A stretch of DNA of 64,000 nt, taken from positions 86,529 to 150,528 of the forward strand of contig JARGOX010000014.1 of assembly GCA_029233925.1 (NCBI GenBank). Direction: 5' to 3'. The DNA is from Rhizobiaceae bacterium (lineage in GTDB: Bacteria; Pseudomonadota; Alphaproteobacteria; Rhizobiales; Rhizobiaceae). The notes below the pieces were generated by a model, which saw only the letters and a program-made list of their open reading frames with translations, ran no database searches and was not told the origin of the DNA. Position numbers and translations under genes: made by a program. Below are positions 19,274 to 30,137 of this stretch, piece after piece (positions within the stretch are counted from its first letter, which is position 1; each line of letters starts with the position of its first letter).

Positions 19274-19532
19274 GGCATCGCCTTGCATATTATTTGGCGT
19301 CCTGTCCATTAGGGGGCCGGACAATCGGGCGGGCTTTCCAGTCAGGATATTGACGCCAAGTTTAGGATTTTTGTTGCATTTTGGCCATGAAGGTAAAAAT
19401 AAACCTTTTGTTAAGGTTAAAAACAAAAGGATGCACGGTAAGATTCATCAATTCTGCAATGCACATAGCGTGCCCATGGTTGGCTGCTTAAGTTCGGCCG
19501 TTGGCGTTGACCGAAAACAAACAAGAGTTGCC

Positions 19533-19991
19533 ATGACCATTGAACCTGAAATCGACATTGCCCTGTTGCGCCTCAATGACGCGCATGAACTGGCGCCGCT
19601 GATCGCCGCCTATGCGCAATCGCTCAAACGGGGCGCGCCGCGTCGGCCCGACGAATTCTATGCCGAGACCCTGCTGCAGGACCGCGTTGCCGAATTGCTC
19701 GGCGCGCGCATTGATGGCGTCCTGGTGGGCTTTGTGGTTTTTTATGATCTGCCAGACCCAATTACCGGAATGCGCTTCGGTCAGGTCGACCATCTCTATG
19801 TACATCACGAGCAGCGACGCAAGGGAATAGCCAAGGCGTTGCTCGACCTGTTGTCGGAAGATGGTGAGTCGCGCGGTTGGGGCAAGATGGTTTTGAACGC
19901 ACCGCGTCAGCCCGATGAGGGTCGAAAACTCTACGAGAGTCTCGCCGCCACGGCTGACTGGGCGAGTTTCGTCATTCATTTTGATCGGTAA
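19533..19991 (+). CDS. GNAT family N-acetyltransferase
   Basis: The 152-residue single-domain protein carries the acetyl-CoA loop signature VHHEQRRKGIAKALLDLL preceded by FGQVDHLY, and ends YESLAATADWASFVIHF. The substrate is unknown. The start at 19533 gives a natural N-terminus (MTIEPEIDIALLRL); the frame is open further upstream but that part does not resemble GNAT proteins. It stands alone before the sdh promoter. Confidence 0.88.
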   Translation: MTIEPEIDIALLRLNDAHELAPLIAAYAQSLKRGAPRRPDEFYAETLLQDRVAELLGARIDGVLVGFVVFYDLPDPITGMRFGQVDHLYVHHEQRRKGIAKALLDLLSEDGESRGWGKMVLNAPRQPDEGRKLYESLAATADWASFVIHFDR

Positions 19992-20145
19992 AGCCACGCT
20001 GCCGGATGGCTTCGCGAAAAAAAATTGAAGCCGAATTTTGCAATTATCGTGAGATTTGAGGCCTTTCAATCGATTTGGAAGCGTTCTAAAACACGCCGCA
20101 GCCAAAAATCCGTTTGCGCAGGTGCCGACTATTCGCACTGGTGCT

Positions 20146-20174
20146 TTGACGCACTGCAACTAAGATACTAATAA
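20146..20174 (+). promoter_or_regulatory. Probable promoter of sdhCDAB
   Basis: TTGACG and TAATAA are separated by 17 bases, about 80 bases before the sdhC start, matching the vegetative sigma-70 layout. This is pattern matching only. Confidence 0.5.
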
Positions 20175-20256
20175 CAGGACAACAACAGGTCGCGACGCCA
20201 TTGTCCGGCCATCCCGCAACACTCGGACGTGACCCAGAATTTACTACGGAGGCCCC

Positions 20257-20649
20257 ATGGCCAACGCCACGCAAAACAGACCGTTGTCGCCGCATCTGTC
20301 GATCTATAAATTGACGCCAACCATGGTGATATCGATTGTGCATCGCATAACCGGTGGCGCGCTCTATTTCGGTACACTGCTCGTTGCCTGGTGGCTGATC
20401 GCTGCGGCTGCAGGTCCTTCCTATTTTGAATTTGCCAATGGGATTTTCGGTTCGATCATCGGGCGCCTCATCCTGTTTGGCTATACCTGGGCCCTGCTCC
20501 ATCACATGCTTGGCGGATTGCGGCACCTCGTGTGGGACACAGGTCACGGTCTGGATAAACATGTCAGCACCAAAATGGCCTGGCTTGTTCTGGCCGGATC
20601 GATTTCGCTTACCATCATCGTATGGGCTATCGCCCTGATCTTCAGTTAA
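20257..20649 (+). CDS. sdhC: Succinate dehydrogenase cytochrome b556 subunit
   Basis: Membrane anchor of complex II that binds heme b and quinone. The 130 residues show [22 protein letters not shown] and three transmembrane segments; [13 protein letters not shown] carries the likely heme ligand. GGAGG lies six bases before the ATG. First gene of sdhCDAB. Confidence 0.96.
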   Translation: MANATQNRPLSPHLSIYKLTPTMVISIVHRITGGALYFGTLLVAWWLIAAAAGPSYFEFANGIFGSIIGRLILFGYTWALLHHMLGGLRHLVWDTGHGLDKHVSTKMAWLVLAGSISLTIIVWAIALIFS

Positions 20650-20663
20650 ACGGGAGCCCTGTC

Positions 20664-21044
20664 ATGGATCTGCGCACACCGCTTTCCAAAGTTCGCGGGC
20701 TGGGTTCCGCGAAAGAAGGAACCGATCATTTCTGGCGTCAACGCCTGACATCGGTTGCCAATATACCGCTGATTGTCTTTTTTGTTATCTTTCTGATGAT
20801 CTATCAAGGCGAGCCCTACGAAGTCGTGGCCGGTGCCATGTCCAATCCGCTGGTTGCCGTGCTGATGGGGCTGGTCGTTGTGTCCGGTCTGGTTCACATG
20901 CGGCTCGGCATGCAGGTCATCATTGAAGATTATGTGCATGGCGAAGGCGCCAAGATCGCACTTTTGATGCTCAACAGCTTTTTTGTAATTGTCGTTGGCG
21001 CCCTGTCGCTGTTTGCGATCCTCAAACTCGGATTTGGAGGCTGA
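20664..21044 (+). CDS. sdhD: Succinate dehydrogenase membrane anchor subunit
   Basis: Second anchor of complex II. It starts [24 protein letters not shown], a rhizobial SdhD signature, then has three membrane helices with [17 protein letters not shown] holding the conserved His, Asp and Tyr near heme and quinone. The 126-residue form starting at 20664 has GGGAG upstream and lies 14 bases after sdhC. Confidence 0.95.
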   Translation: MDLRTPLSKVRGLGSAKEGTDHFWRQRLTSVANIPLIVFFVIFLMIYQGEPYEVVAGAMSNPLVAVLMGLVVVSGLVHMRLGMQVIIEDYVHGEGAKIALLMLNSFFVIVVGALSLFAILKLGFGG

Positions 21045-21051
21045 TCTCCCA

Positions 21052-22875
21052 ATGGTCAACAAAACGGAATCGGCTTATCAATTCACCGAGCATGCCTTTG
21101 ATGTGGTTGTTGTCGGTGCAGGTGGTGCCGGATTGCGCGCCACCCTGGGCATGGCAGAGCAAGGATTGCGCACGGCCTGCATTACCAAGGTTTTTCCGAC
21201 CCGGTCCCATACGGTTGCCGCGCAGGGTGGCATTGCCGCCAGCTTGAAAAACATGACGCCGGACAGCTGGCAATGGCACATGTATGACACGATCAAGGGA
21301 TCGGACTGGCTGGGCGACAATGATGCGATGGAATATCTCGTGCGCGAGGCACCCAAGGCGGTCTATGAACTGGAACATTACGGCGTACCATTTTCCCGCA
21401 CGGAAGACGGCAAGATCTACCAGCGTCCGTTTGGCGGCCATATGCAGAATTTTGGCGAAGGCCCGCCCGTACAGCGCACCTGTGCGGCTGCTGACCGGAC
21501 CGGGCATGCCATTCTTCACACGCTCTATGGCCAGTCCCTGCGTCACAATGCACAGTTTTTCATAGAATATTTCGCCATCGACCTGCTGATGTCTGAAGAC
21601 GGCGTGTGCACCGGCGTCGTTACCTGGAATCTCGATGACGGAATGATCCATATTTTCCGTGCCAAGACAGTCGTCATGGCAACCGGCGGTTATGGGCGTT
21701 CATTTTTCTCCGCGACCTCGGCCCACACCTGCACCGGTGATGGCAATGGCATGGTGGCCCGTGCCGGATTGCCGCTTCAGGACATGGAATTCGTGCAGTT
21801 CCACCCCACCGGGATTTATGGTGCAGGAACGCTGATTACCGAAGGCGCCAGAGGGGAAGGTGGCTATCTGGTCAATTCCGAGGGCGAACGTTTCATGGAG
21901 CGCTATGCGCCTTCAGCCAAAGATCTTGCCTCACGTGATGTGGTGTCACGCTGCATGACGCTGGAAATCCGTGAGGGCCGTGGTGTCGGCAAGGACAAGG
22001 ACCATATCTTCCTGCATCTCGATCATCTTGATCCGGATGTTCTGGCGGAGCGTTTGCCGGGCATTTCCGAATCGGCAAAGATTTTTGCCGGTGTCGATGT
22101 CACGCGTGACCCGATCCCGGTTCTGCCGACCGTGCATTACAATATGGGCGGTATTCCGACCAACTACCACGGGGAAGTACTCAATCCCACCAAGGAAGAT
22201 CCCGACCGGGTTCAGCCGGGTCTGATGGCCGTGGGAGAGGCAGGGTGTGCTTCCGTGCATGGTGCCAACCGTCTTGGTTCGAATTCGCTGATTGATCTGG
22301 TTGTCTTTGGACGCGCCGCTGCCATACGGGCCGGCCAGACCATTGACCGCGAAAGCGAAGTGCCGCCGGTCCCCAAAGCATCTCTCGACAAGATCATGGC
22401 CCGGTTTGACCGGGCGCGTCATGCCAGCGGCTCGACGCCGACGGCTGAATTGCGTGACCGCATGCAGCGGGCCATGCAGGACGATGCCGCCGTTTTCCGC
22501 ACACAGGAATCGCTGGAGAGCGGGTGCCGCCGGATGGACGAGATCATGGGTCAGCTGAGCGATGTGCGCATCAGTGATCGGTCATTGATCTGGAATTCGG
22601 ATCTGGTTGAGACGCTGGAACTGGACAACCTGGCGGCCTGCGCCATCTTGACCGTCTATGGGGCAGAAGCGCGTAAGGAAAGTCGCGGTGCGCATGCTCG
22701 GGAGGATTTCCCGGACCGTGATGATCAGAACTGGCGCGTCCATACATTGTCCTGGCTGGATGATGACAACAAGGTGACGCTTGATTACAGGCCGGTGCAC
22801 ACCGAGACGCTTACCAGTGAAGCTGATGGTGGTATCGAATTGGCCAGAATTGCGCCGAAGAAACGCGTTTACTAA
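21052..22875 (+). CDS. sdhA: Succinate dehydrogenase flavoprotein subunit
   Basis: Oxidises succinate to fumarate. The 607 residues contain the FAD dinucleotide site [16 protein letters not shown], the covalent-flavin His in [10 protein letters not shown], the substrate-site [11 protein letters not shown], and [20 protein letters not shown]. The start at 21052, eight bases after sdhD, has GGAGG upstream. Confidence 0.98.
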   Translation: MVNKTESAYQFTEHAFDVVVVGAGGAGLRATLGMAEQGLRTACITKVFPTRSHTVAAQGGIAASLKNMTPDSWQWHMYDTIKGSDWLGDNDAMEYLVREAPKAVYELEHYGVPFSRTEDGKIYQRPFGGHMQNFGEGPPVQRTCAAADRTGHAILHTLYGQSLRHNAQFFIEYFAIDLLMSEDGVCTGVVTWNLDDGMIHIFRAKTVVMATGGYGRSFFSATSAHTCTGDGNGMVARAGLPLQDMEFVQFHPTGIYGAGTLITEGARGEGGYLVNSEGERFMERYAPSAKDLASRDVVSRCMTLEIREGRGVGKDKDHIFLHLDHLDPDVLAERLPGISESAKIFAGVDVTRDPIPVLPTVHYNMGGIPTNYHGEVLNPTKEDPDRVQPGLMAVGEAGCASVHGANRLGSNSLIDLVVFGRAAAIRAGQTIDRESEVPPVPKASLDKIMARFDRARHASGSTPTAELRDRMQRAMQDDAAVFRTQESLESGCRRMDEIMGQLSDVRISDRSLIWNSDLVETLELDNLAACAILTVYGAEARKESRGAHAREDFPDRDDQNWRVHTLSWLDDDNKVTLDYRPVHTETLTSEADGGIELARIAPKKRVY

Positions 22876-22892
22876 CAAAAGGTACGGGCACA

Positions 22893-23672
22893 ATGGTTGA
22901 ACTCGCGCTTCCCAAGAATTCAAAAATGACCGATGGCAAGACCTGGCCGAAGCCGGAAGGTGCCGCCAATCTGCGTGAATTCAAGATTTACCGGTGGTCG
23001 CCTGATGACGGCAAAAATCCATCGATCGACACCTATTACGTCGATCTGGATGATTGTGGGCCGATGGTGCTGGACGGTTTGCTTTGGATCAAGAACAAGG
23101 TTGATTCAACCCTGACGCTGCGGCGCTCCTGCCGTGAAGGGATTTGCGGCTCCTGTGCCATGAATATTGACGGGACCAATACGCTTGCCTGCACAAGAGG
23201 CATGGATGAAATCGATGGTACGGTGAAGGTCTATCCGCTGCCGCATCTTCATGTCGTCAAGGATCTGGTGCCTGATCTGACCAATTTTTATGCCCAGCAC
23301 CGGTCCATTGAGCCCTGGCTGAAAACCACGTCGCCGCCACCGGAAACCGAATGGCTGCAGTCGCATGAGGACCGGGTCAAGCTGGATGGGTTGTATGAGT
23401 GCATATTGTGCGCCTGCTGCTCCACGTCCTGCCCCAGTTACTGGTGGAATGGTGACCGCTATCTGGGACCTGCCGTTCTCTTGCAGGCCTATCGCTGGCT
23501 GATTGACAGCCGGGACGAGGCAACCGGTGAGCGACTTGACGAGCTTGAAGATCCCTTCCGTCTCTATCGTTGCCACACGATCATGAATTGCACGCAGACC
23601 TGCCCGAAGGGTCTGAATCCGGCCAAGGCGATTGCCGAGATCAAGAAAATGATGGTCGAACGACGCGTCTGA
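22893..23672 (+). CDS. sdhB: Succinate dehydrogenase iron-sulfur subunit
   Basis: Carries electrons from FAD to quinone. The 259 residues show the [2Fe-2S] motif CREGICGSC, the [4Fe-4S] motif [12 protein letters not shown], and the [3Fe-4S] motif [17 protein letters not shown]. The N-terminal 30-residue extension is usual in this order. It lies 17 bases downstream of sdhA and ends the operon. Confidence 0.98.
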   Translation: MVELALPKNSKMTDGKTWPKPEGAANLREFKIYRWSPDDGKNPSIDTYYVDLDDCGPMVLDGLLWIKNKVDSTLTLRRSCREGICGSCAMNIDGTNTLACTRGMDEIDGTVKVYPLPHLHVVKDLVPDLTNFYAQHRSIEPWLKTTSPPPETEWLQSHEDRVKLDGLYECILCACCSTSCPSYWWNGDRYLGPAVLLQAYRWLIDSRDEATGERLDELEDPFRLYRCHTIMNCTQTCPKGLNPAKAIAEIKKMMVERRV

Positions 23673-23733
23673 TGGGGCCACCATGCTTGTGTCGATCTCC
23701 CCGCTACGCGCAGGAGATCGTATCAGGCCGCCG

Positions 23734-23758
23734 GTTTCACGGCCTCGTGAGACGGTTT
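23734..23758 (+). terminator. Possible terminator after sdhB
   Basis: GTTTCACG pairs with CGTGAGAC around GCCT and is followed by a short TTT. A second hairpin, GATCTCC with GGAGATC at 23694-23719, lies just before it. Both are in the sdhB-msrA gap. The T-run is short, so termination is uncertain. Confidence 0.45.
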
Positions 23759-23871
23759 GAATTGAATGACGCTTTACCTTGTGCTCCCATGCATCCACAT
23801 AACAGGTGGCATTGGTGTCTGTCCGGTTGTCGGGCGGGCAAGCATTCGGTGCGTTATTTGGAGAATTGACA

Positions 23872-24519
23872 ATGCGTAAGGTCTTGATTGTTGCGGCACT
23901 GGCAGCAGGCACCGCTTTTCTGGCGCTGGCGGGCTATATGCCCATGACGCGCGTGGAGGCGCAGAGCGCCAGCACCGGCGATACACAGACGGCGATTTTT
24001 GCGGGCGGCTGCTTCTGGTGCGTCGAATCCGATTTCGACCATGTCCCCGGTGTGCTGGAGACCATTTCTGGCTATACGGGCGGTCACCTGGAAAATCCCA
24101 CCTACCGCGATGTGGTTTCCGAAACGACCGGCCATCGCGAGGCTGTTAAAATCACCTATGATCCGGCGAAGATCGATTATGATGCGATGCTAGACGTGTT
24201 CTGGCGCAGCGTCGATCCCACCGATGCGGATGGGCAGTTTTGTGACCGGGGAGAGAGTTACACCACGGCGATCTACACGCTGGACGCAGAACAGCAGGCG
24301 CAAGCCGAAGCATCCAGCGCCAAAGTCGCGGATCAGCTGGGCCAGAAAATCGCCACCCTGATCGAACCGGCAGAGCAGTTTTATCCGGCCGAGCAATACC
24401 ATCAGGATTACCACAACAAAAATCCGGTCCGCTACAATTTCTACCGGCTTGGCTGTCGCCGTGACAAAAGGCTGGAGGCCCTTTGGGGTGAGGACGCCCA
24501 TCGCGGTATCGTCAAGTAG
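23872..24519 (+). CDS. msrA: Exported peptide-methionine (S)-S-oxide reductase
   Basis: Reduces S-methionine sulfoxide. The 215-residue protein has a hydrophobic signal or anchor (residues 4-21, MRKVLIVAALAAGTAFLALA) and then the catalytic GGCFWCVESDF, TGHREAVKITYDP, and YHQDYHNKNP. A Cys near the C-terminus (RLGCRRD) may resolve the disulfide. The signal sequence implies repair of envelope proteins, unlike cytoplasmic MsrA. The start has GGAGAA upstream. Confidence 0.93.
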   Translation: MRKVLIVAALAAGTAFLALAGYMPMTRVEAQSASTGDTQTAIFAGGCFWCVESDFDHVPGVLETISGYTGGHLENPTYRDVVSETTGHREAVKITYDPAKIDYDAMLDVFWRSVDPTDADGQFCDRGESYTTAIYTLDAEQQAQAEASSAKVADQLGQKIATLIEPAEQFYPAEQYHQDYHNKNPVRYNFYRLGCRRDKRLEALWGEDAHRGIVK

Positions 24520-24876
24520 CCCAGGATACCTGCGGGGCAATACGCGGTTGTTGCATTTCATCACTGTGCAGCGTGTAATTCCGAAACCGCTTCATACGTC
24601 TTGATCCGCCTGGCCAGGCGGGTTGAATGCATCCCGCCTGTGCGAACGATGGCAGCATGCGGGCGTGGGCCGTGCCTTGCATGAAACAAATGCCTGACGC
24701 GCCGACTTTTGGGCAGATTTCGGCAATAAAGTGACCTTGACGTTCTGAATATCGATGAATTGTGCATATTTGAAACAAATTTCGCCATCTTTGTGGTTTG
24801 AATGGCAACAATCCGTTATAGGGATTCGTGTGTGGGGTGCTCCTGGCTCCCGGTGTAAAGTATATGGGGAATATTG
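24520..24876. other. Non-coding gap between msrA and the Omp19-like gene
   Basis: These 357 bases show no supported gene. They contain a 16-base perfect palindrome CCGCCTGGCCAGGCGG at 24606-24621, which could fold as a hairpin 3' of msrA, then an AT-richer stretch (24720-24800) that probably holds the promoter of the lipoprotein gene. Confidence 0.6.
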
Positions 24877-25380
24877 ATGCGGAACTGTTTAGCACTGATC
24901 GCCCTGGCGTCCGTTGTTGCTTTGGCGGGTTGCCAGCGCACCGCACCGGTCTACAGCCAGCCGTCACCGCTGTCGCCGGCACCGGTCGGCAATATCGAAA
25001 ACAGCCAATTGCCGCCTGCCGGACAGGGCAATTTCCCCGAAGCACCAACGACGGCGGGTCCAAGTGAGCAGCAGATGGAAGCTGTCGCTGCGAATGCACC
25101 GGAACTCACCCGCGATTCCATGGTGGGACGCTGGACCATATCAACGGGCGGAAACAGCTGTGATGTTTTCCTTGCGCTGACAAAATGGACCGGTGGCTAT
25201 CGTGCTGCTTCGCGTGGTTGTACCGATCAGGCAGCTCTGATTTCCGCCTGGGACGTTCAGGGCAAGCAGGTCCTGTTGAGCGACACGTCAGGCAATCAAT
25301 TCGCGCGCCTTTACAAATCCGGTGACAAGCGTTTTGACGGAACAACCGCTTCCGGCCAGCCGATCAGCCTTAATCGATAG
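24877..25380 (+). CDS. Outer-membrane lipoprotein with AprI/Inh domain, Omp19-like
   Basis: The ATG at 24877 (GGGGA upstream) gives a lipoprotein signal ending LALIALASVVALAGC with lipidated Cys at residue 19. A Pro-rich linker (20-70) precedes an AprI/Inh-type beta-barrel: MVGRWTIS, CDVFLALTKW, GGYRAASRGC (two Cys likely form a disulfide), AWDVQGKQVLL and RFDGTTASGQPISL. The ending closely resembles Brucella Omp19, a protease-inhibitor-like lipoprotein. The role here, envelope protection from proteases, is inferred from that family. Confidence 0.85.
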   Translation: MRNCLALIALASVVALAGCQRTAPVYSQPSPLSPAPVGNIENSQLPPAGQGNFPEAPTTAGPSEQQMEAVAANAPELTRDSMVGRWTISTGGNSCDVFLALTKWTGGYRAASRGCTDQAALISAWDVQGKQVLLSDTSGNQFARLYKSGDKRFDGTTASGQPISLNR

Positions 25381-25421
25381 GGTATGGCCGGGGCCTGCGG
25401 GTCGTTGATGGATGACAATCC

Positions 25422-26588
25422 ATGGAAATAGCTGACCGGATAACTGTTGCCGAGCGCTACAAGGCGCTCGTCACAAGTGGTACCATACAGCAGGATGCGG
25501 CCCAGCTTGAGCTGGCCCATGCGTTGGACAATGTGCTGCTGCAGGTCCGTGAAAGACGGCTGACATCCAAGTCGAGCGCCCTTGGCTGGCTGTTTGCCAG
25601 CAAGCAAAAATCCCCCGCGCTGATCAAGGGCCTCTACATTTATGGGTCTGTTGGTCGCGGCAAGACCATGTTGATGGATCTGTTTTACGAACAGATTGTC
25701 GCGCAAAGGAAAAAGCGCGTGCATTTCCATGATTTCATGGCCGATGTCCATGAGAGGATCAATGCACAGCGGCAGGCTTTCAAGCGGGGTGAGACGACAC
25801 AGACAGATCCCATCGCGCCTGTTGCCGAGCAATTGATCAAAGAGGCCTGGGTCCTTTGTTTTGACGAGTTTTCTGTCACCGATATTACCGACGCGATGAT
25901 CCTGTCGCGGCTGTTTGAAGCTCTTTTTGTCCGTGGCTGTGTGTTGGTCGCCACCTCGAATGTGAAGCCGGACGATCTGTATCGCGACGGGCTTAATCGT
26001 TCATTGTTCGAGCCTTTCATCGAACTTTTGAAAACCCGTGTCGATGTTTTCAACCTTGATGCAAGGACCGATTACAGGATGGAAAAGATCCAGCAATTGC
26101 CGGTCTATATGACGCCGCTGAACAGTGAAACCAAAGTGGCGCTGGCGCAATCCTGGCGGGAGCTGACAGCCGGGCAAATCACCCGTTCGCACCAGATCAC
26201 GGTCAAGGGACGGCAGATCGTGGTGCCGATGGAAGCCGGGGGCATTGCCAGATTCAGCTTTGATGAATTGTGCGCCCGGCCGCTTGCAGCCAGCGATTAC
26301 CATATCCTTGCGCACCGTTATCATACGATTTTTGTCGAGAACGTTCCTGTCATGGCAGAGGACCGACGCAATGAGGCCAAACGGTTCATCAATCTGATAG
26401 ACATGCTCTATGATGCGGGAACGCGGTTGATCATGTCGGCGGCGGCGGCACCCGAAAATCTCTATGTCAGCCATCGTGGATCCGAGGGTTTTGAGTTCGC
26501 CCGGACTGCATCGCGGCTGTTTGAAATGCAAAGCGCAGACTACCTGTCGGCCAGCAGGGTGAGCCATGAAGCGACAAGTGATGTTTGA
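25422..26588 (+). CDS. zapE: Cell division protein ZapE / AFG1-like ATPase
   Basis: P-loop ATPase of the AFG1 family, linked to Z-ring function and membrane protein quality control. The 388 residues show Walker A YGSVGRGKTMLMD, the family-specific RVHFHDFMADVHERI, Walker B VLCFDEFSVTDI, and RGCVLVATSNVKPDDLY. Placement directly before mdh is usual for rhizobia. Confidence 0.93.
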   Translation: MEIADRITVAERYKALVTSGTIQQDAAQLELAHALDNVLLQVRERRLTSKSSALGWLFASKQKSPALIKGLYIYGSVGRGKTMLMDLFYEQIVAQRKKRVHFHDFMADVHERINAQRQAFKRGETTQTDPIAPVAEQLIKEAWVLCFDEFSVTDITDAMILSRLFEALFVRGCVLVATSNVKPDDLYRDGLNRSLFEPFIELLKTRVDVFNLDARTDYRMEKIQQLPVYMTPLNSETKVALAQSWRELTAGQITRSHQITVKGRQIVVPMEAGGIARFSFDELCARPLAASDYHILAHRYHTIFVENVPVMAEDRRNEAKRFINLIDMLYDAGTRLIMSAAAAPENLYVSHRGSEGFEFARTASRLFEMQSADYLSASRVSHEATSDV

Positions 26589-26669
26589 TCGGGAGCGGAA
26601 AATACGGAAAACAAAGAAGTGATCGTCTCAAATATTGACGTTTACGTAAGATAATATTCATCTAACCGT

Positions 26670-26697
26670 TTGAAAATGCTGGTAGCAAAAGTATAAG
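26670..26697 (+). promoter_or_regulatory. Probable promoter of mdh
   Basis: TTGAAA and TATAAG are separated by 16 bases, about 100 bases before the mdh start. Just upstream is an 8-base palindrome TTACGTAA (26642-26649) that could be a regulator site. Confidence 0.45.
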
Positions 26698-26795
26698 TTG
26701 CCAAATTAACCTGAGGCGGTTATCCAATTTCCCGGACAGCGGCATGGCAACAACGCAAGCCGTATGGGATAAATAGATCTCGGAGGTGTCAGTGA

Positions 26796-27758
<963 letters not shown>

Positions 27759-27804
27759 ACTGGTCTGCTGCCAAACGGCAAACCGGAACACGGGATAACC
27801 ATCC

Positions 27805-29001
27805 ATGAATATCCATGAATACCAGGCCAAAGCTCTGCTCAAGAGCTTTGGCGCGCCAGTCGCCGAGGGCGTTGCAATTTTCTCTGCGGACGAAGCCAGA
27901 GCGGCGGCGGAAAAACTTCCCGGACCACTCTATGTGGTCAAGAGTCAAATCCACGCAGGCGGTCGCGGCAAGGGCAAGTTCACCGAACTGCCAGCCGACG
28001 CAAAGGGTGGCGTGCGGCTTTCCCGTTCAATCGATGAGGTCGTGACGAATTCTGCCGAAATGCTGGGAAACACGCTTGTAACCAAGCAGACCGGTCCGCA
28101 AGGCAAGGTCGTCAACCGGCTGTATATTGAAGACGGTGCGGATATCGACCGCGAACTTTATCTGTCCATCCTGATCGATCGCACCGTCGGTCGACCAGCC
28201 TTTGTGGTGTCCACAGAGGGCGGCATGGATATCGAGGCCGTTGCCGAGGAAACGCCCGAGAAAATCATGACATTGCCGATTGACCCCGATACGGGCGTCA
28301 GTGATGCGGATCTTCTGCGGCTTTGCGAAGCGCTGAAGCTGGAAGGCGATGCGCGGGATGATGCCTGGACGTTGTTTCCCATCCTCTACAAGGCTTTCAT
28401 GGAAAAAGACATGAGTCTGATGGAGATCAATCCGCTGATCGTCATGACCAATGGTCGGCTGCGGGTGCTTGATGCCAAGGTCTCTTTTGACGGAAATGCA
28501 CTGTTCAGGCACGACGATATCGTCGCTCTGCGTGATATGACCGAAGAAGACGCCAAGGAAATCGAAGCGTCCAAATACGATCTCGCCTATGTCGCTCTGG
28601 ATGGCAATATCGGATGTATGGTCAATGGCGCCGGCTTGGCGATGGCAACCATGGACATCATCAAACTTTACGGCGCCGAGCCGGCAAACTTTCTGGATGT
28701 CGGCGGTGGCGCAACCACCGAGAAGGTGACTGCGGCGTTCAAGATCATCACGGCTGATCCTGCCGTTGAAGGTATTCTGGTGAATATTTTCGGTGGCATC
28801 ATGCGCTGTGACGTGATCGCAGAAGGCGTGGTTACAGCGGTCAAGCAGGTCGGTCTCAAGGTGCCGCTTGTCGTGCGTCTTGAAGGAACCAATGTCGAGA
28901 AGGGCAAGAAAATCATCAATGAAAGTGGCCTTAACGTTATCGCTGCGGATGATCTGGATGATGCCGCTCAAAAAATTGTTCAAGCGGTGAAGGGAGCCTG
29001 A
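27805..29001 (+). CDS. sucC: Succinyl-CoA ligase (ADP-forming) subunit beta
   Basis: The 398 residues start [16 protein letters not shown] (ATP-grasp domain) and include [23 protein letters not shown] and the CoA-ligase part FLDVGGGAT and [16 protein letters not shown]. It makes succinate and ATP from succinyl-CoA together with SucD. Stop and sucD start are three bases apart. Confidence 0.98.
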   Translation: MNIHEYQAKALLKSFGAPVAEGVAIFSADEARAAAEKLPGPLYVVKSQIHAGGRGKGKFTELPADAKGGVRLSRSIDEVVTNSAEMLGNTLVTKQTGPQGKVVNRLYIEDGADIDRELYLSILIDRTVGRPAFVVSTEGGMDIEAVAEETPEKIMTLPIDPDTGVSDADLLRLCEALKLEGDARDDAWTLFPILYKAFMEKDMSLMEINPLIVMTNGRLRVLDAKVSFDGNALFRHDDIVALRDMTEEDAKEIEASKYDLAYVALDGNIGCMVNGAGLAMATMDIIKLYGAEPANFLDVGGGATTEKVTAAFKIITADPAVEGILVNIFGGIMRCDVIAEGVVTAVKQVGLKVPLVVRLEGTNVEKGKKIINESGLNVIAADDLDDAAQKIVQAVKGA

Positions 29002-29004
29002 TTC

Positions 29005-29916
29005 ATGTCCATCATCGTCAACAGAAATACCAAGGTCCTCGTACAGGGGCTGACCGGCAAGACCGGAACCTTTCACACAGAACAGGCGCTTGCCTATTAC
29101 GGCACGAAGATGGTCGGTGGCGTTCATCCGAAAAAGGGTGGCTCGACCTGGAGCGGTAAAGTCGGTGACGGCACCGTCGATCTGCCGATCTTTGCCAGTG
29201 TGGCTGAAGGAAAAGAACAGACCGGCGCAGATGCAACCGTGATCTATGTGCCGCCAGCAGGCGCTGCAGCAGCGATTGTCGAAGCCATTGATGCCGAAGT
29301 GCCGCTTATCGTGTGCATTACCGAAGGCATTCCGGTCGCCGACATGGTCAGGGTCAAGGCCCGGCTGGAAAAATCGTCGTCACGGCTGATTGGTCCCAAT
29401 TGCCCGGGTGTCATGACCCCCGAGGAATGCAAGATCGGAATCATGCCCGGCAATATCTTCAAGAAGGGATCCGTTGGCGTCGTCTCTCGTTCGGGAACAT
29501 TGACCTATGAGGCCGTGTTCCAGACGACCAATGAGGGATTGGGCCAGACAACGGCCGTCGGTATTGGCGGTGACCCGGTCAAGGGCACCGAATTCATTGA
29601 TGTGCTGGAAATGTTCCTGGCCGATGATGAAACCAAGTCGATCATCATGATTGGTGAAATTGGTGGTTCGGCCGAGGAAGAGGCCGCGCAGTTCCTGGCC
29701 GACGAGGCGCGCAAGGGTCGCAAGAAACCGACAGTTGGCTTCATTGCCGGCAGAACGGCGCCTCCCGGACGCACGATGGGTCATGCCGGTGCTGTCATTT
29801 CGGGCGGCAAGGGTGGCGCCGAAGACAAGATAAACGCACTGGAAGCGGCGGGTATCAGAGTATCGCCTTCACCGGCGCAGCTGGGCAAAACCCTGGTTGA
29901 GCTGCTGAAAAACTAG
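29005..29916 (+). CDS. sucD: Succinyl-CoA ligase subunit alpha
   Basis: The 303 residues contain [17 protein letters not shown] (CoA-binding), [28 protein letters not shown], and [16 protein letters not shown] with the phosphorylated His. GGGAG precedes the start. A strong terminator follows, so sucA downstream probably has its own promoter. Confidence 0.98.
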   Translation: MSIIVNRNTKVLVQGLTGKTGTFHTEQALAYYGTKMVGGVHPKKGGSTWSGKVGDGTVDLPIFASVAEGKEQTGADATVIYVPPAGAAAAIVEAIDAEVPLIVCITEGIPVADMVRVKARLEKSSSRLIGPNCPGVMTPEECKIGIMPGNIFKKGSVGVVSRSGTLTYEAVFQTTNEGLGQTTAVGIGGDPVKGTEFIDVLEMFLADDETKSIIMIGEIGGSAEEEAAQFLADEARKGRKKPTVGFIAGRTAPPGRTMGHAGAVISGGKGGAEDKINALEAAGIRVSPSPAQLGKTLVELLKN

Positions 29917-29924
29917 ATGACACA

Positions 29925-29956
29925 GTGGGTGGCGCACAGGCGCCATCCACATTTTT
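29925..29956 (+). terminator. Rho-independent terminator after sucD
   Basis: GTGGGTGGCGC pairs with GCGCCATCCAC (eleven pairs, one G-T) around ACAG and is followed by ATTTTT. It lies eight bases after the sucD stop and separates mdh-sucCD from sucAB-lpdA. Confidence 0.85.
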
Positions 29957-29991
29957 CCGGGCGGACGTCTGAGCGCGTGTCCGGGAAGAGA

Positions 29992-30128
29992 CAAATATGC
30001 AAAGCGGCCTGGCAGAGCCGGTCTGCGGCGCATATTTGAAGCTCGATTTGACATGCGCTGCACCGGTGACCGGTGTGTAAAACGAAGCGGCAAAGCCGCG
30101 ATATCCAAGGAGGCGGGAGGATTCCCGC
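29992..30128 (+). promoter_or_regulatory. Inverted-repeat-rich leader of sucA
   Basis: Four nested or successive inverted repeats occur before sucA: CAAATATGC with GCATATTTG (29992-30038, enclosing an inner GC hairpin), the perfect palindrome CACCGGT-G-ACCGGTG (30061-30075), GCGGC-AAA-GCCGC (30087-30099), and GCGGGA-GGAT-TCCCGC (30113-30128). Two Shine-Dalgarno-like stretches flank the last hairpin (AAGGAGG near 30107, AAAGGA near 30129). This may be an operator plus a structured 5' leader; its function is unknown. Confidence 0.55.
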
Positions 30129-30137
30129 AAAGGACAA

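Noticed and set aside
28027-29127. Open frame of 366 codons antisense to sucC
   Set aside because: Shadow frame over sucC and the start of sucD; no motifs or start signals.
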